From Fidelibacterota bacterium (lineage in GTDB: Bacteria > Fidelibacterota > UBA8477 > JABMPR01), in contig JABHBL010000015.1 of NCBI GenBank assembly GCA_018673925.1, forward strand, positions 62,001 through 126,000: a stretch of DNA of 64,000 nt, in the 5' to 3' direction. The notes below the pieces were generated by a model. That model saw only the letters and a list, made by a program, of their open reading frames with translations, was not told the DNA's origin and did not search any database. Positions 53,516 through 62,927 of this stretch are shown in pieces. Each line of letters begins with the position of its first letter. The first letter of the stretch is position 1. The position numbers and the translations under genes were made by a program.

Positions 53516-56188
53516 TCAACGCTTGACTGGATTATCTGATTCAGTTTGGATTTTATATTTCTTGATGGCCTTGGCTACAACATCACCCTTTATAACATCC
53601 AGTTTTTGCAGCTGAAAAAGTGCTGAAACAACAATTGAATAGCGATCAACCTCAAAGAACTTCCTTAACTCTTCCCTGGATTCACTTCTTCCGAATCCAT
53701 CGGTACCCAATGCGATAAAAGGCTTATCAATAAATATGGAAATCTGCTCAGCCACCAGTTTGATGTAATCTGATGCAGCAATCACAGGTCCCACCTTATC
53801 ATGCATGAGTTCGCAGGCATAAGCTTTACGTCTTTCCTCAGTGGGATGGAGACGATTCCAGCGTTGGGCATCCTGAGCATCTAATCTTAATTCTGAATAA
53901 CTCGTGACACTCCAGATGTCTGAGGTGACTTTCCATTCCTTCTTGAGAATGTCTGCTGCGGCTTGAACTTCACCAAGGATTGCTCCAGAACCCATCAATT
54001 GGACATGCATATCCGCTTTGGCCTTGCCAGTACTTGATAACTGGTACATACCTTTGATAATGCCTTCTTCGGCTTTTTTGGGCATGGCAGGATGGACATA
54101 TGGTTCATTCTCCAAAGTGATATAATAGAATTCATCAATCTGGTCTTGCATCATGCGTTTCATTCCATGCTGAATAATGACTGCAATCTCGTAGGAATAG
54201 GCGGGATCATAGGCACGACAATTGGGTATGGTAGCAGCAGCCAGTAGACTGTGGCCATCCTGATGTTGAAGACCTTCGCCATTTAATGTGGTTCGTCCTG
54301 CCGTGGCTCCCAGGAGGAAACCTCTGGCGCGGATATCACCAGCCAACCAGAACATATCTCCCACTCTCTGGAATCCAAACATGGAGTAGTAAATGTAAAA
54401 TGGCATCATGTTGACACCGTGGGTACTGTAGGAGGTTGCTGCTGAAACCCATGAGCTCGAAGAGCCTGCTTCAGTGATACCTTCTTCTAAAATTTGACCC
54501 TTGATATCTTCGCGATAATAAAGGTATTGATCTGAATCCACAGGATCATAGAGCTGTCCAACGCTGGAGTAGATACCCAAACTTCTAAATAGAGATTCCA
54601 TTCCAAAGGTACGGGCTTCATCTGGAACGATAGGTACAACTCGTTTGCCCATGGTTTTGTCTTTGGTCAGCATCGACAAGATGCGTACAAAGGCCATGGT
54701 TGTGGATTGTGCTCGATCTCCCGTTCCCTCCAGAGCAGCTTTAAAGGCTGATAATGCAGGGGTTTTGGTAGGTTCGGCCGAGCTGCGACGGGCAGGAAAA
54801 TGTCCACCCAGTGCTTCACGACGTGCTTTTAAATATTTTACTTCCTCTGAATTTTCATCGGGACGATAAAAGGGAGCCTTGGTGACCTCATCATCAGAAA
54901 TGGGAATACCAAAACGGCTGCGGAAGGCTTTTAACTCATTTTCATTCAGTTTCTTCTGGCCGTGGGTAATGTTTTTACCTTCACCAGCTTCACCCATTCC
55001 ATAACCCTTCACCGTACTGGTTAGAATGACTGTAGGTTGATCCACATGAGCCAGTGCTTCTGAATAAGCTGCATAGACTTTGGCAGGATCATGACCACCC
55101 CGTTTTAATTTTTCCAGATCTTCATCACTGAGGTGATTTACCATCTCCAGCAGCTCTGGGTATGCCCCAAAGAAATGCTCACGGATATAGGCGCCACCTT
55201 CAACGATGTACTTGAGGATATCCCCATCCACGACTTCTTCCATGCGCTTGGCCAGGATACCATCTTTGTCTTTTGCCAGAAGTTCATCCCATTCTGAACC
55301 CCAGATGACTTTGATAACATTCCAACCGGCACCACGAAAGGCACCTTCCAGTTCCTGGACGACCTTGCCATTGCCACGAACGGGACCATCCAGACGCTGC
55401 ATATTGCAATTCACCACAAAGATGAGGTTATCTAGCTTTTCTCGAGAGGCCAGGGTAATAGCTCCCAGGGATTCAGGTTCATCCATCTCACCATCACCCA
55501 GGAAAGCCCAGACTTTGCGATCACTCCTGGGAATCAGTTCACGATTTTCCATATACCGCATGAAACGAGCTTGATAAATGGCCTGGAGAGGTCCAAGACC
55601 CATGGATACGGTCGGAAACTGCCAGAAATTGGGCATTAACCAGGGGTGTGGATATGAAGATAGACCACCAGTTGGGGCTAACTCACGACGAAAGTTTACC
55701 AGATCCTGTTCACTGAGGCGACCTTCTAAAAAGGCGCGGGCATAAATTCCCGGTGAACCATGACCCTGAAAATACACGAGATCTCCACCAAACTCGTCGG
55801 TGGCTGATCGGAAAAAATGATTAAAACCTATCTCAAGTAGAGTTGCTGATGAAGCATAAGTCGAGATATGGCCACCAATACCATCGCTGGCTTTATTGGC
55901 TCGAACCACCATGGCCATGGCGTTCCAGCGTACGATGGATTTGATGCGACGTTCAATATCTCGATCGCCTGGGAATTGGGATTGTTGGGAAACCGGAATT
56001 GTATTCAGATATGATGTGTTGGGACTGTAGGGAAGTCGCACACCATGTCGACTTGCATAATCGATAAGTTCATTTACCAGGAAATGGGCTCGATTTACAC
56101 CCTCTTCTTCAAAGACAGCAGCAAGGGAGTCCAACCACTCGCTAGTTTCCTGGGGATCAGTATCTTTATGAATATTTACACTAGCCAC
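53516..56188 (-). CDS. aceE: Pyruvate dehydrogenase E1 component, homodimeric type
   Basis: About 890 residues, the length of the single-chain E. coli-type E1. The thiamine-diphosphate motif is VWAFLGDGEMDEPESLGAIT, continuing VVNCNMQRLDGPVRGNGK. Other conserved stretches are VYFQGHGSPGIYARAFLEGR and GGHISTYASSATLLEIGFNH. It decarboxylates pyruvate and acetylates the lipoyl group of AceF. GTG 56188, with GAGG six bases upstream, is preferred over a TTG four codons earlier. It is the first gene of aceE-aceF-lpdA-CAT-like-GNAT. Confidence 0.96.
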   Translation of the reverse strand: MASVNIHKDTDPQETSEWLDSLAAVFEEEGVNRAHFLVNELIDYASRHGVRLPYSPNTSYLNTIPVSQQSQFPGDRDIERRIKSIVRWNAMAMVVRANKASDGIGGHISTYASSATLLEIGFNHFFRSATDEFGGDLVYFQGHGSPGIYARAFLEGRLSEQDLVNFRRELAPTGGLSSYPHPWLMPNFWQFPTVSMGLGPLQAIYQARFMRYMENRELIPRSDRKVWAFLGDGEMDEPESLGAITLASREKLDNLIFVVNCNMQRLDGPVRGNGKVVQELEGAFRGAGWNVIKVIWGSEWDELLAKDKDGILAKRMEEVVDGDILKYIVEGGAYIREHFFGAYPELLEMVNHLSDEDLEKLKRGGHDPAKVYAAYSEALAHVDQPTVILTSTVKGYGMGEAGEGKNITHGQKKLNENELKAFRSRFGIPISDDEVTKAPFYRPDENSEEVKYLKARREALGGHFPARRSSAEPTKTPALSAFKAALEGTGDRAQSTTMAFVRILSMLTKDKTMGKRVVPIVPDEARTFGMESLFRSLGIYSSVGQLYDPVDSDQYLYYREDIKGQILEEGITEAGSSSSWVSAATSYSTHGVNMMPFYIYYSMFGFQRVGDMFWLAGDIRARGFLLGATAGRTTLNGEGLQHQDGHSLLAAATIPNCRAYDPAYSYEIAVIIQHGMKRMMQDQIDEFYYITLENEPYVHPAMPKKAEEGIIKGMYQLSSTGKAKADMHVQLMGSGAILGEVQAAADILKKEWKVTSDIWSVTSYSELRLDAQDAQRWNRLHPTEERRKAYACELMHDKVGPVIAASDYIKLVAEQISIFIDKPFIALGTDGFGRSESREELRKFFEVDRYSIVVSALFQLQKLDVIKGDVVAKAIKKYKIQTESDNPVKR

Positions 56189-56457
56189 GGCATACCTCAA
56201 TCAATATTTGTAATGTTTTGTAATGGAATTTGGGAGAATAATTTGGAGTAACTCATACTAACGTGACTATAATAGTCATAAATCGTCCTACTGCAATAGC
56301 AATCGCAGGCTCTACACCGATTTATCTCTATTTTTTGTCTGATCTCTGATATCCCCACGATCACATCTAGGCTTTTTCCAACAACTGACAATCTAACCTG
56401 AAATTGATCATCTCCGATTTAAACTAGCACTGGATCGAAACCCGGTGATAGTGGAAC

Positions 56458-57495
56458 CTATTTCTTGGATTTACGGGCTCGACGCTGGGTGAAATACTTC
56501 AGAGGGTTCAACCCAATGGCAATACTTCTTTTGACGGACTGAGTATCTTCCTCATCTGATTGAGGTGTGAATTTATCCAAAGCCTTTTCAATTACCGTTC
56601 GGGTGGGATTGATGGCATAGCGTGAGAAATCAATCGCTTTCTGTTTGGCTATATCGTTGAGTTGCTTCTTGATATGACGGATAGGTTCTTCCACGATAGC
56701 CTTGGTTGAGCTAAGGATCTCACCAGGGTCAGGTGAAAGGTCACGAGTTGACTCAATATAAGTCATTCTACAGTAGTTCTCTGTAATAAGCGAAATTCTC
56801 GACAAAAGCACAGCATTGGTAAAACCACCGGCAATGGATATCATAACCTTATCAAAGAAGGGGATACTTTTCAGGGTTTCTGAGCCCAGTTTAGAAATAA
56901 GTTCCTCTACGGCGAATTCTACACCCTCCGAGCCACCTATTGCTACTGAGTAATAGATCTGTTTCGCTATTTGCCAGAGATCTCGACCGGTTGCCCGACC
57001 GGTATAGAGTGTAAAAATTTCCTTAACCATATTCACATTGGCTGAGAATATGAGTATAGCATCTATAAATCCATATTGAGAGACGGCACTACTATAGAAT
57101 AAGTGTACCACATATTTGCGTCTGATCTCATCACATGCCCTGGACAGTTCTATTGAAGAGGACTCATAACGTTCAGCAATAGACCCGGTATGAGGAATCT
57201 CAAACTCGATTCCCTTGAGGTATTTATTTGAACTTCTTCGTTGGAGACGCATCTCCATGAGTTCCAACTCTTTGCGCCTCTTGCGAACAGGACCCGGGTC
57301 CCCACTGAGCCGACTAATCCTATAGAGTGGGACGATGACAAAGTAGGCCAGGATGGCTATAAGCAGGACCAACACCAAATAACCAAGATATGGATTGGCA
57401 GTGTAGGCCAGGACATAGAAGTTGAGCATTTCCCGCAATATGAGATATGCGAAAAGGGCAATGACAAACAGGACAAGTCTTTTAAGCATCTTCAT
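56458..57495 (-). CDS. YcjF/DUF697-like membrane protein
   Basis: A 345-residue protein. Two N-terminal transmembrane helices (about 5-25 and 35-55) are followed by a charged, Arg-rich segment and a DUF697-like region (about 140-260): YSSAVSQYGFIDAILIFSAN, EGVEFAVEELISKLGSETLK, FDKVMISIAGGFTNAVLLSR. The tail is basic (RRARKSKK). Members of the YcjF-like family are often found with GTPases, but none is adjacent here. The function is unknown. Confidence 0.7.
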   Translation of the reverse strand: MKMLKRLVLFVIALFAYLILREMLNFYVLAYTANPYLGYLVLVLLIAILAYFVIVPLYRISRLSGDPGPVRKRRKELELMEMRLQRRSSNKYLKGIEFEIPHTGSIAERYESSSIELSRACDEIRRKYVVHLFYSSAVSQYGFIDAILIFSANVNMVKEIFTLYTGRATGRDLWQIAKQIYYSVAIGGSEGVEFAVEELISKLGSETLKSIPFFDKVMISIAGGFTNAVLLSRISLITENYCRMTYIESTRDLSPDPGEILSSTKAIVEEPIRHIKKQLNDIAKQKAIDFSRYAINPTRTVIEKALDKFTPQSDEEDTQSVKRSIAIGLNPLKYFTQRRARKSKK

Positions 57496-57531
57496 CGTGA
57501 AATCTAATTAAAGGTAGTGCGTGAATGTTAG

Positions 57532-57936
57532 TTAATCAGAGTATCTACTGAGGAAGGGACCATATAGTTGATCCAGACCCAAAGTATGATCCATGAGCCA
57601 ACTAGCCAAAAATTCAAGGACTTCTTCCAGGGTCACGCCATCATTATTGGCAATTCTTTCCTGGTAACTAATGACATGGGCGAGTAAAGCTTCATGTTCC
57701 TCGATATGCTCATCCAACCCATCAAAGCCAAAATGTTTCATCATGGCTTCTTCTGCTACAAAATGGAAGAGGGTATAGCTACGGAGTTGCTCCATGGTGT
57801 TCTTAATGACATTGGGGTCACTCTTGTCCTCCTGGGCAAAGATGAGCGAGTTAATCATTTCGAACAGAATCTTATGGTGCTGATCAAATTGTCGGATACC
57901 AACGCTGAAACGATCTTCCCAGACTAGAACCTGCAT
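57532..57936 (-). CDS. Bacteriohemerythrin
   Basis: A 134-residue single-domain hemerythrin. The di-iron ligands are in FDQHHKILFEMIN, LFHFVAEEAMM, HIEEHEALLAH and LMDHTLGLDQ. It binds oxygen reversibly with a non-haem di-iron site and could serve O2 storage, delivery or sensing. GAGGAG eight bases before ATG 57936 fixes the start; the in-frame extension to 58023 is not family-like. It lies upstream of the DUF697 gene on the same strand, separated by 36 bases. Confidence 0.93.
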   Translation of the reverse strand: MQVLVWEDRFSVGIRQFDQHHKILFEMINSLIFAQEDKSDPNVIKNTMEQLRSYTLFHFVAEEAMMKHFGFDGLDEHIEEHEALLAHVISYQERIANNDGVTLEEVLEFLASWLMDHTLGLDQLYGPFLSRYSD

Positions 57937-58171
57937 GTGTAGTTCTCCTCGATGATTTTGATTAAGATATATATTAACTTGTCCATCTGCAATGTGTGCA
58001 ACAACAATTATTCTTAAAGCCATTCATGATTGATTCAAATTTCGAGAAGTTTTTATTCCAATTGGATTAAGTATAAATAGTAATAATTGTTTTGCTTTTA
58101 GAGGTCTCCACAGTGTAAACTTATCCACGACTTACACCGGTATGTGCGTAAATGTCTGGGGGTACAAAATT

Positions 58172-58591
58172 ATGAATATGCGACAATTATTATTATGCAT
58201 TTTAATGTTTCCGATGCTCCTATCGGCCCAAATTCCTGATGTAAAAATCCCGTCAACCATAGAAAAATATTTCCACATGAACCGCAAAGGTCCGGAACTC
58301 GTTTCAGCCGAGGTATTCAACCACCATCAGTCTGGACGCACCATAAAATTAAAGATTATTGCAAGCCGCAGTAATAGCGGCAAGGATCTGGCCTTTGCCT
58401 TTGCAGCCGCTGCTGCTATTGCAAACATGGCTGACCGTCCCATAGAGTTGTTATGGGTAGTGATGGATGTAAATTTCAAAGGGTCGGAAACCACAGTGGC
58501 TTTGGCTCCTGCCAATTGCACCATTGATGCCATCATTTTAAAAAATACTGAAACTGAAAAATGGTGGAAGGATTGCCTGCAATTCCCTTAG
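58172..58591 (+). CDS. Small exported protein of unknown function
   Basis: A 139-residue protein with a signal peptide (MNMRQLLLCILMFPMLLSAQ, cut after about Ala19). The mature part (VKIPSTIEKYFHMNRKGPEL; LAFAFAAAAAIANMADRPIE; ELLWVVMDVNFKGSETTVAL) is compact, with two Cys (CTIDAI, DCLQF) that could form a disulfide. No family is recognised. ATG 58172 is chosen to give a normal signal peptide, with GGGGG about nine bases upstream; an ATG at 58142 is in frame. It converges on the diguanylate cyclase gene. Confidence 0.65.
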   Translation: MNMRQLLLCILMFPMLLSAQIPDVKIPSTIEKYFHMNRKGPELVSAEVFNHHQSGRTIKLKIIASRSNSGKDLAFAFAAAAAIANMADRPIELLWVVMDVNFKGSETTVALAPANCTIDAIILKNTETEKWWKDCLQFP

Positions 58592-58632
58592 TTCAGAATT
58601 TTCACTGAACCACTTTATTCAATTTTAAAATA

Positions 58633-59895
58633 TCAGCTCTTATCACCTGATGAGTGGTAGGTTTGGACCTGGTTTCTACCCATTTCCTTGGCTTGATAGA
58701 GAGCTTGATCAGCATACTTTACAATAACCGTTTCATCTTCGCAGTTTGATAGTGCTTCCCAATCAAGTCCGCAAACTCCCAGACTGATCGCTACCTGTAG
58801 ATTCTGGTTGTCATCCGTGGTGATAACTTCAGCTTCTACGGCTCTTCGCATTTTCTCAGCAAATATTTCTGCACCTGATTCATCCGTCTCTGGCAAGAGG
58901 ACGACAAATTCCTCACCCCCATAGCGAGCAAGGGTATCAGTGGCGCGAGCTTTTTCCTGTAAAACCTGGGCGACCCGTTTCAGGACCAAATCTCCAACCT
59001 GATGACCATATGTATCATTGAATTTTTTAAAGAAATCTATATCCATCATAATGCAGGCCATATTTCTCTTGTGTCGGATGGATCTTGAATACTCCTGCGA
59101 TAGCTTTTCAAAGAAAAATCGCCTGTTATGGAGCTGGGTTAACTCATCGGTTACAGCCAAGGCCTTTATCGCACTTTGATTCTGGGCGATTTTATGCATG
59201 AGTTGTCGAATAAACAGATAGGTAATTACCAGCAAAACAGTGAGAGAAAGTGTGCTCAGCATAAAAATGAGGATATTGTTCCAGCGTTGGGCACTTTCTA
59301 TATCGGTGATATCAATATTGACACTAATTCCACCACGAATATCACCTACCTGATAACCCTGCTCAGCATGGCATGTCAAGCAGCTTGCTTCAACTACAAG
59401 TGGTGCCATGTAACGGTATATTGTTTTTCCATCCTTTATGAATTTTTGAAATGCCTCAACTTCACCTTGTTCAAAAGACTTCAAGGCGTTGGTTTCGAAA
59501 TCATCTGCCAGGTTGTCTGGATTTATTGGATTCAAACTGGTGATATGAAAAGAGTACAAACTATCCGTGATAGCAAGTTCAGAAATTTCACGGGTCATTA
59601 AAGCGGGGTTTTTTTGGGTATATACGGTACCATCGGAGCTTACAATGTCTGGATTATTTAAATACGGATTTGATAAGACCCCCTCTGTTTTTTCTACATA
59701 GAGGCCGTGATAATTGGCATTCCATCTTCTCGTGAGCAGGATATTGTCAAAATGAGATTTCGCCCTTGATTCAACCTCTCTGCTAAGTAGCTGGTTATTT
59801 TTTATGAATAGGCCAAGAATCATCCCAATTGTAAAAAGGGAGATGATCACAGTTATCCGACGGATAAATTGTTTCCAGAGTGATTTTAATTCCAT
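58633..59895 (-). CDS. Diguanylate cyclase with Tll0287-like (DUF3365) haem sensor domain
   Basis: A 420-residue protein. Transmembrane helices at about 12-31 and 208-230 enclose a periplasmic domain with the haem-c motif CLTCHAEQGYQVGDIRGGIS near residue 175, typical of the Tll0287-like/DUF3365 domain. The cytoplasmic GGDEF domain (about 245-410) has DIDFFKKFNDTYGHQVGD and RYGGEEFVVLLPET, an intact active site. It should make cyclic di-GMP in response to redox state or a gas at the bound haem. GGGGGAA precedes the ATG. Confidence 0.92.
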   Translation of the reverse strand: MELKSLWKQFIRRITVIISLFTIGMILGLFIKNNQLLSREVESRAKSHFDNILLTRRWNANYHGLYVEKTEGVLSNPYLNNPDIVSSDGTVYTQKNPALMTREISELAITDSLYSFHITSLNPINPDNLADDFETNALKSFEQGEVEAFQKFIKDGKTIYRYMAPLVVEASCLTCHAEQGYQVGDIRGGISVNIDITDIESAQRWNNILIFMLSTLSLTVLLVITYLFIRQLMHKIAQNQSAIKALAVTDELTQLHNRRFFFEKLSQEYSRSIRHKRNMACIMMDIDFFKKFNDTYGHQVGDLVLKRVAQVLQEKARATDTLARYGGEEFVVLLPETDESGAEIFAEKMRRAVEAEVITTDDNQNLQVAISLGVCGLDWEALSNCEDETVIVKYADQALYQAKEMGRNQVQTYHSSGDKS

Positions 59896-60137
59896 AATTC
59901 CCCCGAATCAGAGATTTATTGTGGTGATAATTAATTATATCATTTCACGATAATATTACAACTGATAATCACGGATTCAGGATAAGATCAAAATAATGTG
60001 ATCAGGGATATTGTGCACAATTTCATCATATCTCGATAGATGACCACTAGACTTACTCATAAACCATTCATCGAATCCCCTCTTCCCCATCACTGGAAGC
60101 ACCTATATTTGATTTAATATTCAGTACTGAGGGGACT

Positions 60138-62432
60138 ATGAATCATAAACCATCTTACACCATTGCATTACTATCATTTTCACTATTATCGCTTGAATTA
60201 ATCTGGACCCGCATTCTAGCAGCGGAGTTCTTCTACACCTTCGCTTTTCTGGTACTGTCCCTGGCCATTCTCGGTCTGGGGTTAGGGGCCTTGACCCTAC
60301 GCTTGATCCCCAGGGTGGATACCATGAGCAGTATGCGAAATAGCCTGCTACTGGGTGGGACAATGATCCTGATTGGTCCTCCCCTGGTCTATCGTCTGGG
60401 GATGAGCTTCTCAGCGCTCACAGGCAGTCTGGCCATGTTGGGGAAACTCATACTGGTTATTCTCATTCTCAGCTCCAGTTTTTATTTCTGCGGCATCGCT
60501 CTGGCTATTCTTTTTAAACGCTTTCATGTCAATATCTCCAATTTGTATATGGCTGACCTGCTAGGTGCTGGACTCGGGGTGGTCGGGGCCATCATATCAA
60601 TGAATGTTTTCAGTACGCCAATGGCTGCTTTTCTGATCAGTATTCCCATTTTTGTCGCAGCCCTGCTCAATAGCGACAGGATGTTTAAGCTCATTCCCGC
60701 TGTACTGATCCTACTGGCCATGGTTGCCAGTTACAATGGTCACTCCTTGCTAAAATCAGCAAAACCTGAACGGCTCCCCAGCATCTACCAACACTGGGAT
60801 GCCATGGCACAGATTAAGATGTTCGCCTATCCCGGTGATGAAGCCAGAGGGATGGTAATTGACAATGCTGCTAATACACCTGTTTACGGATTTGACGGAG
60901 ACTTCAGCTTGCCAGATAGCGGATCCGAAGATCTATGGGGTATTCCGGCAGGTGATTTAATTCGTCAATTTGAATCCTGTAGATTTCTATCTCTGGGATC
61001 AGGAGGCGGTGCTGATGTCATTCAGGCACTGGTTGAGGGAGCTGCTGAAGTTCATGCTGTGGAGGTCAACCCATGGTTTAACAAAATGCTTACCGAAGGG
61101 GATCCAGCGGGTTATCTGAGTTCTTATACTGACACCCTTTCATCTGACCTGATTACACTGCCTGAGTACACAAGTCAATTTTATAAAGATCCAAGAGTTA
61201 CAGTGGTTTCGGAAGATGCGCGGGCATTTATTCGTCGTCACACCTCGCGTTTTGATGTGATCTATTCGTTGAGCTCCAATACCTTTTCTGCTCTGGCATC
61301 GGGATCATTTGCTCTGGCTGAAAATTACCTGTTTACCACCGAAGCATTCCAGGACTATTGGACCGCTCTATCTGATTCAGGATATCTCATGATGGAGCAT
61401 CAATTTTATATGCCTAGACTGGTGAGCGAAGCGCTTCTGGCTCTGGACAAATTGGGGGTTGAACAGCCTAAAACCCATATTGCAGTATACAATTTGCCCA
61501 ACATGCGCCGGAAAGTTCTCCTGATGTCTAAAAGACCATTGGAGACTGATTTTATGCAGATTGCCCTTAGAGATATCACCAGTAAGAACTACGACGATGT
61601 TCATCTACTCTTTCCAGCCGTGGATTCACTCCAGGATAATATTTACCAGAGAATTGTGGAACAGGGTTGGCAAGAGGTGGCAGATTCACTGGCTATTGAT
61701 ATTTCTCCCAATAATGATAATCGACCTTTTGCTGCTCAAATGGGATTGTGGAAGAATCTGAGTTTTGACAAAGATGCAAGATTGCTACCTTATGAATTCA
61801 GAGGCTTCCCGCTAACCAAAATGATTGTTGTGATTATCATCCTGGTAGTCCTGGTTCTCATCTTCCCCATCACACTCATCCCATATTTAAAAAAGGGACC
61901 TGGTTTGTCCCTCAACCACTACGCCTATTTTGCCATCATTGGATTTGCCTATATGTCAGTAGAGCTGATTCTTATGCAGCAATTTACCCTATTGGTCGGC
62001 CCGTCAACCTACAGTGTGGCTGCAATTCTCATGACGTTGTTGATCACATCTGGCATCGGAAGTCGCTACTCCTCAACTTTTGAGTCAAAAATGGTTTTCC
62101 TGGCTATCATATCATGGCTTTTCCTCGATATAGCACTATTCAAGTACTTTGTTTTACTCTTTGGAGATTTTGAACAAAGTGTGCGAATCGCTGCAACTAT
62201 TATCCTGGTCAGTCCCTTAGGCTTCTTTATGGGGATGCCCTTTCCCAAGGGCGTTCGACATGTTGGACCTCTCGTGGATTGGAGTTTTGCTGTGAATGGT
62301 GCGGCTTCCGTCCTGGGTTCAACAATGACTATTCTCATGGTTATTAGTTGGGGATTTTCCTTTGGTTTGACAATTGGTCTATTGAGCTATGCTACCGCTG
62401 GATTATTGATGTGGAAGAACTCGCCTGATTAG
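60138..62432 (+). CDS. Membrane-embedded spermidine-synthase-like protein
   Basis: A 764-residue protein. About six N-terminal transmembrane helices (residues 5-215) precede a cytoplasmic methyltransferase-fold domain (about 225-540) with the nucleoside-binding FLSLGSGGGADVIQALVEGA and VHAVEVNPWFNKM. About six more helices (565-755) follow. It belongs to the fused transporter/spermidine-synthase-like family, in which polyamine synthesis has not been generally shown. GAGGGG before the ATG supports the start. It stands alone between AT-rich gaps. Confidence 0.82.
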   Translation: MNHKPSYTIALLSFSLLSLELIWTRILAAEFFYTFAFLVLSLAILGLGLGALTLRLIPRVDTMSSMRNSLLLGGTMILIGPPLVYRLGMSFSALTGSLAMLGKLILVILILSSSFYFCGIALAILFKRFHVNISNLYMADLLGAGLGVVGAIISMNVFSTPMAAFLISIPIFVAALLNSDRMFKLIPAVLILLAMVASYNGHSLLKSAKPERLPSIYQHWDAMAQIKMFAYPGDEARGMVIDNAANTPVYGFDGDFSLPDSGSEDLWGIPAGDLIRQFESCRFLSLGSGGGADVIQALVEGAAEVHAVEVNPWFNKMLTEGDPAGYLSSYTDTLSSDLITLPEYTSQFYKDPRVTVVSEDARAFIRRHTSRFDVIYSLSSNTFSALASGSFALAENYLFTTEAFQDYWTALSDSGYLMMEHQFYMPRLVSEALLALDKLGVEQPKTHIAVYNLPNMRRKVLLMSKRPLETDFMQIALRDITSKNYDDVHLLFPAVDSLQDNIYQRIVEQGWQEVADSLAIDISPNNDNRPFAAQMGLWKNLSFDKDARLLPYEFRGFPLTKMIVVIIILVVLVLIFPITLIPYLKKGPGLSLNHYAYFAIIGFAYMSVELILMQQFTLLVGPSTYSVAAILMTLLITSGIGSRYSSTFESKMVFLAIISWLFLDIALFKYFVLLFGDFEQSVRIAATIILVSPLGFFMGMPFPKGVRHVGPLVDWSFAVNGAASVLGSTMTILMVISWGFSFGLTIGLLSYATAGLLMWKNSPD

Positions 62433-62927
62433 GGTTAATTTTTCGATCAGGTTGATTTCTAGAAACATTAAAATCTTTTAATCTTTACGGGAGCACCCCT
62501 TACCTGCCAATTGGCTCACCTGCCAAAACCAACTCTTGCGAAGAGCAATCAACATCATTTTTCCAGTGACTATTGATTTTATTAACATTGGCTTATCCTA
62601 AGCTATCTTATTATTATTTTTGTTGTTACATCACATCAGGCATGTCTGATGTTTTGGATATTCCCGGACTATAGTCCCTTCATCAGTAGAGTGTGAAAAG
62701 CCTGCCCGTGACAATGCAAATCAATAGATTTCATCTATTTAGGGCTAACAACCATTTCGATTCATACAGTAGTTTGGTATAAGATTTGTAAATATTATTC
62801 AGCATCATATGATACTGAATTTTAATCATAGCAACCATGACATGACACTGAACGAATTGAGGTATAAACTCTCCAATTCACAGCTTCAGTCCATGTTTTC
62901 CCACTCAACAAAACTGGAGCGTAAAGC
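62433..62927. other. Intergenic region, no gene seen
   Basis: About 495 AT-rich bases. It contains a 7-bp dyad ACATCAG-N6-CTGATGT (62633-62652) followed by TTT, too weak to call a terminator, and a short CTCTT/AAGAG hairpin further left. It should carry the promoter of the flavoprotein gene that follows, but no boxes are clear. Confidence 0.6.

Noticed and set aside
58592-58625. GTTCAG/CTGAAC hairpin as terminator between converging genes
   Set aside because: Six-base-pair stem with an eight-base loop and no proper T-run; too weak to list.
62633-62652. ACATCAG/CTGATGT dyad as terminator of the spermidine-synthase-like gene
   Set aside because: It lies 200 bases after the stop, has an AT-rich 7-bp stem and only a short T-run.
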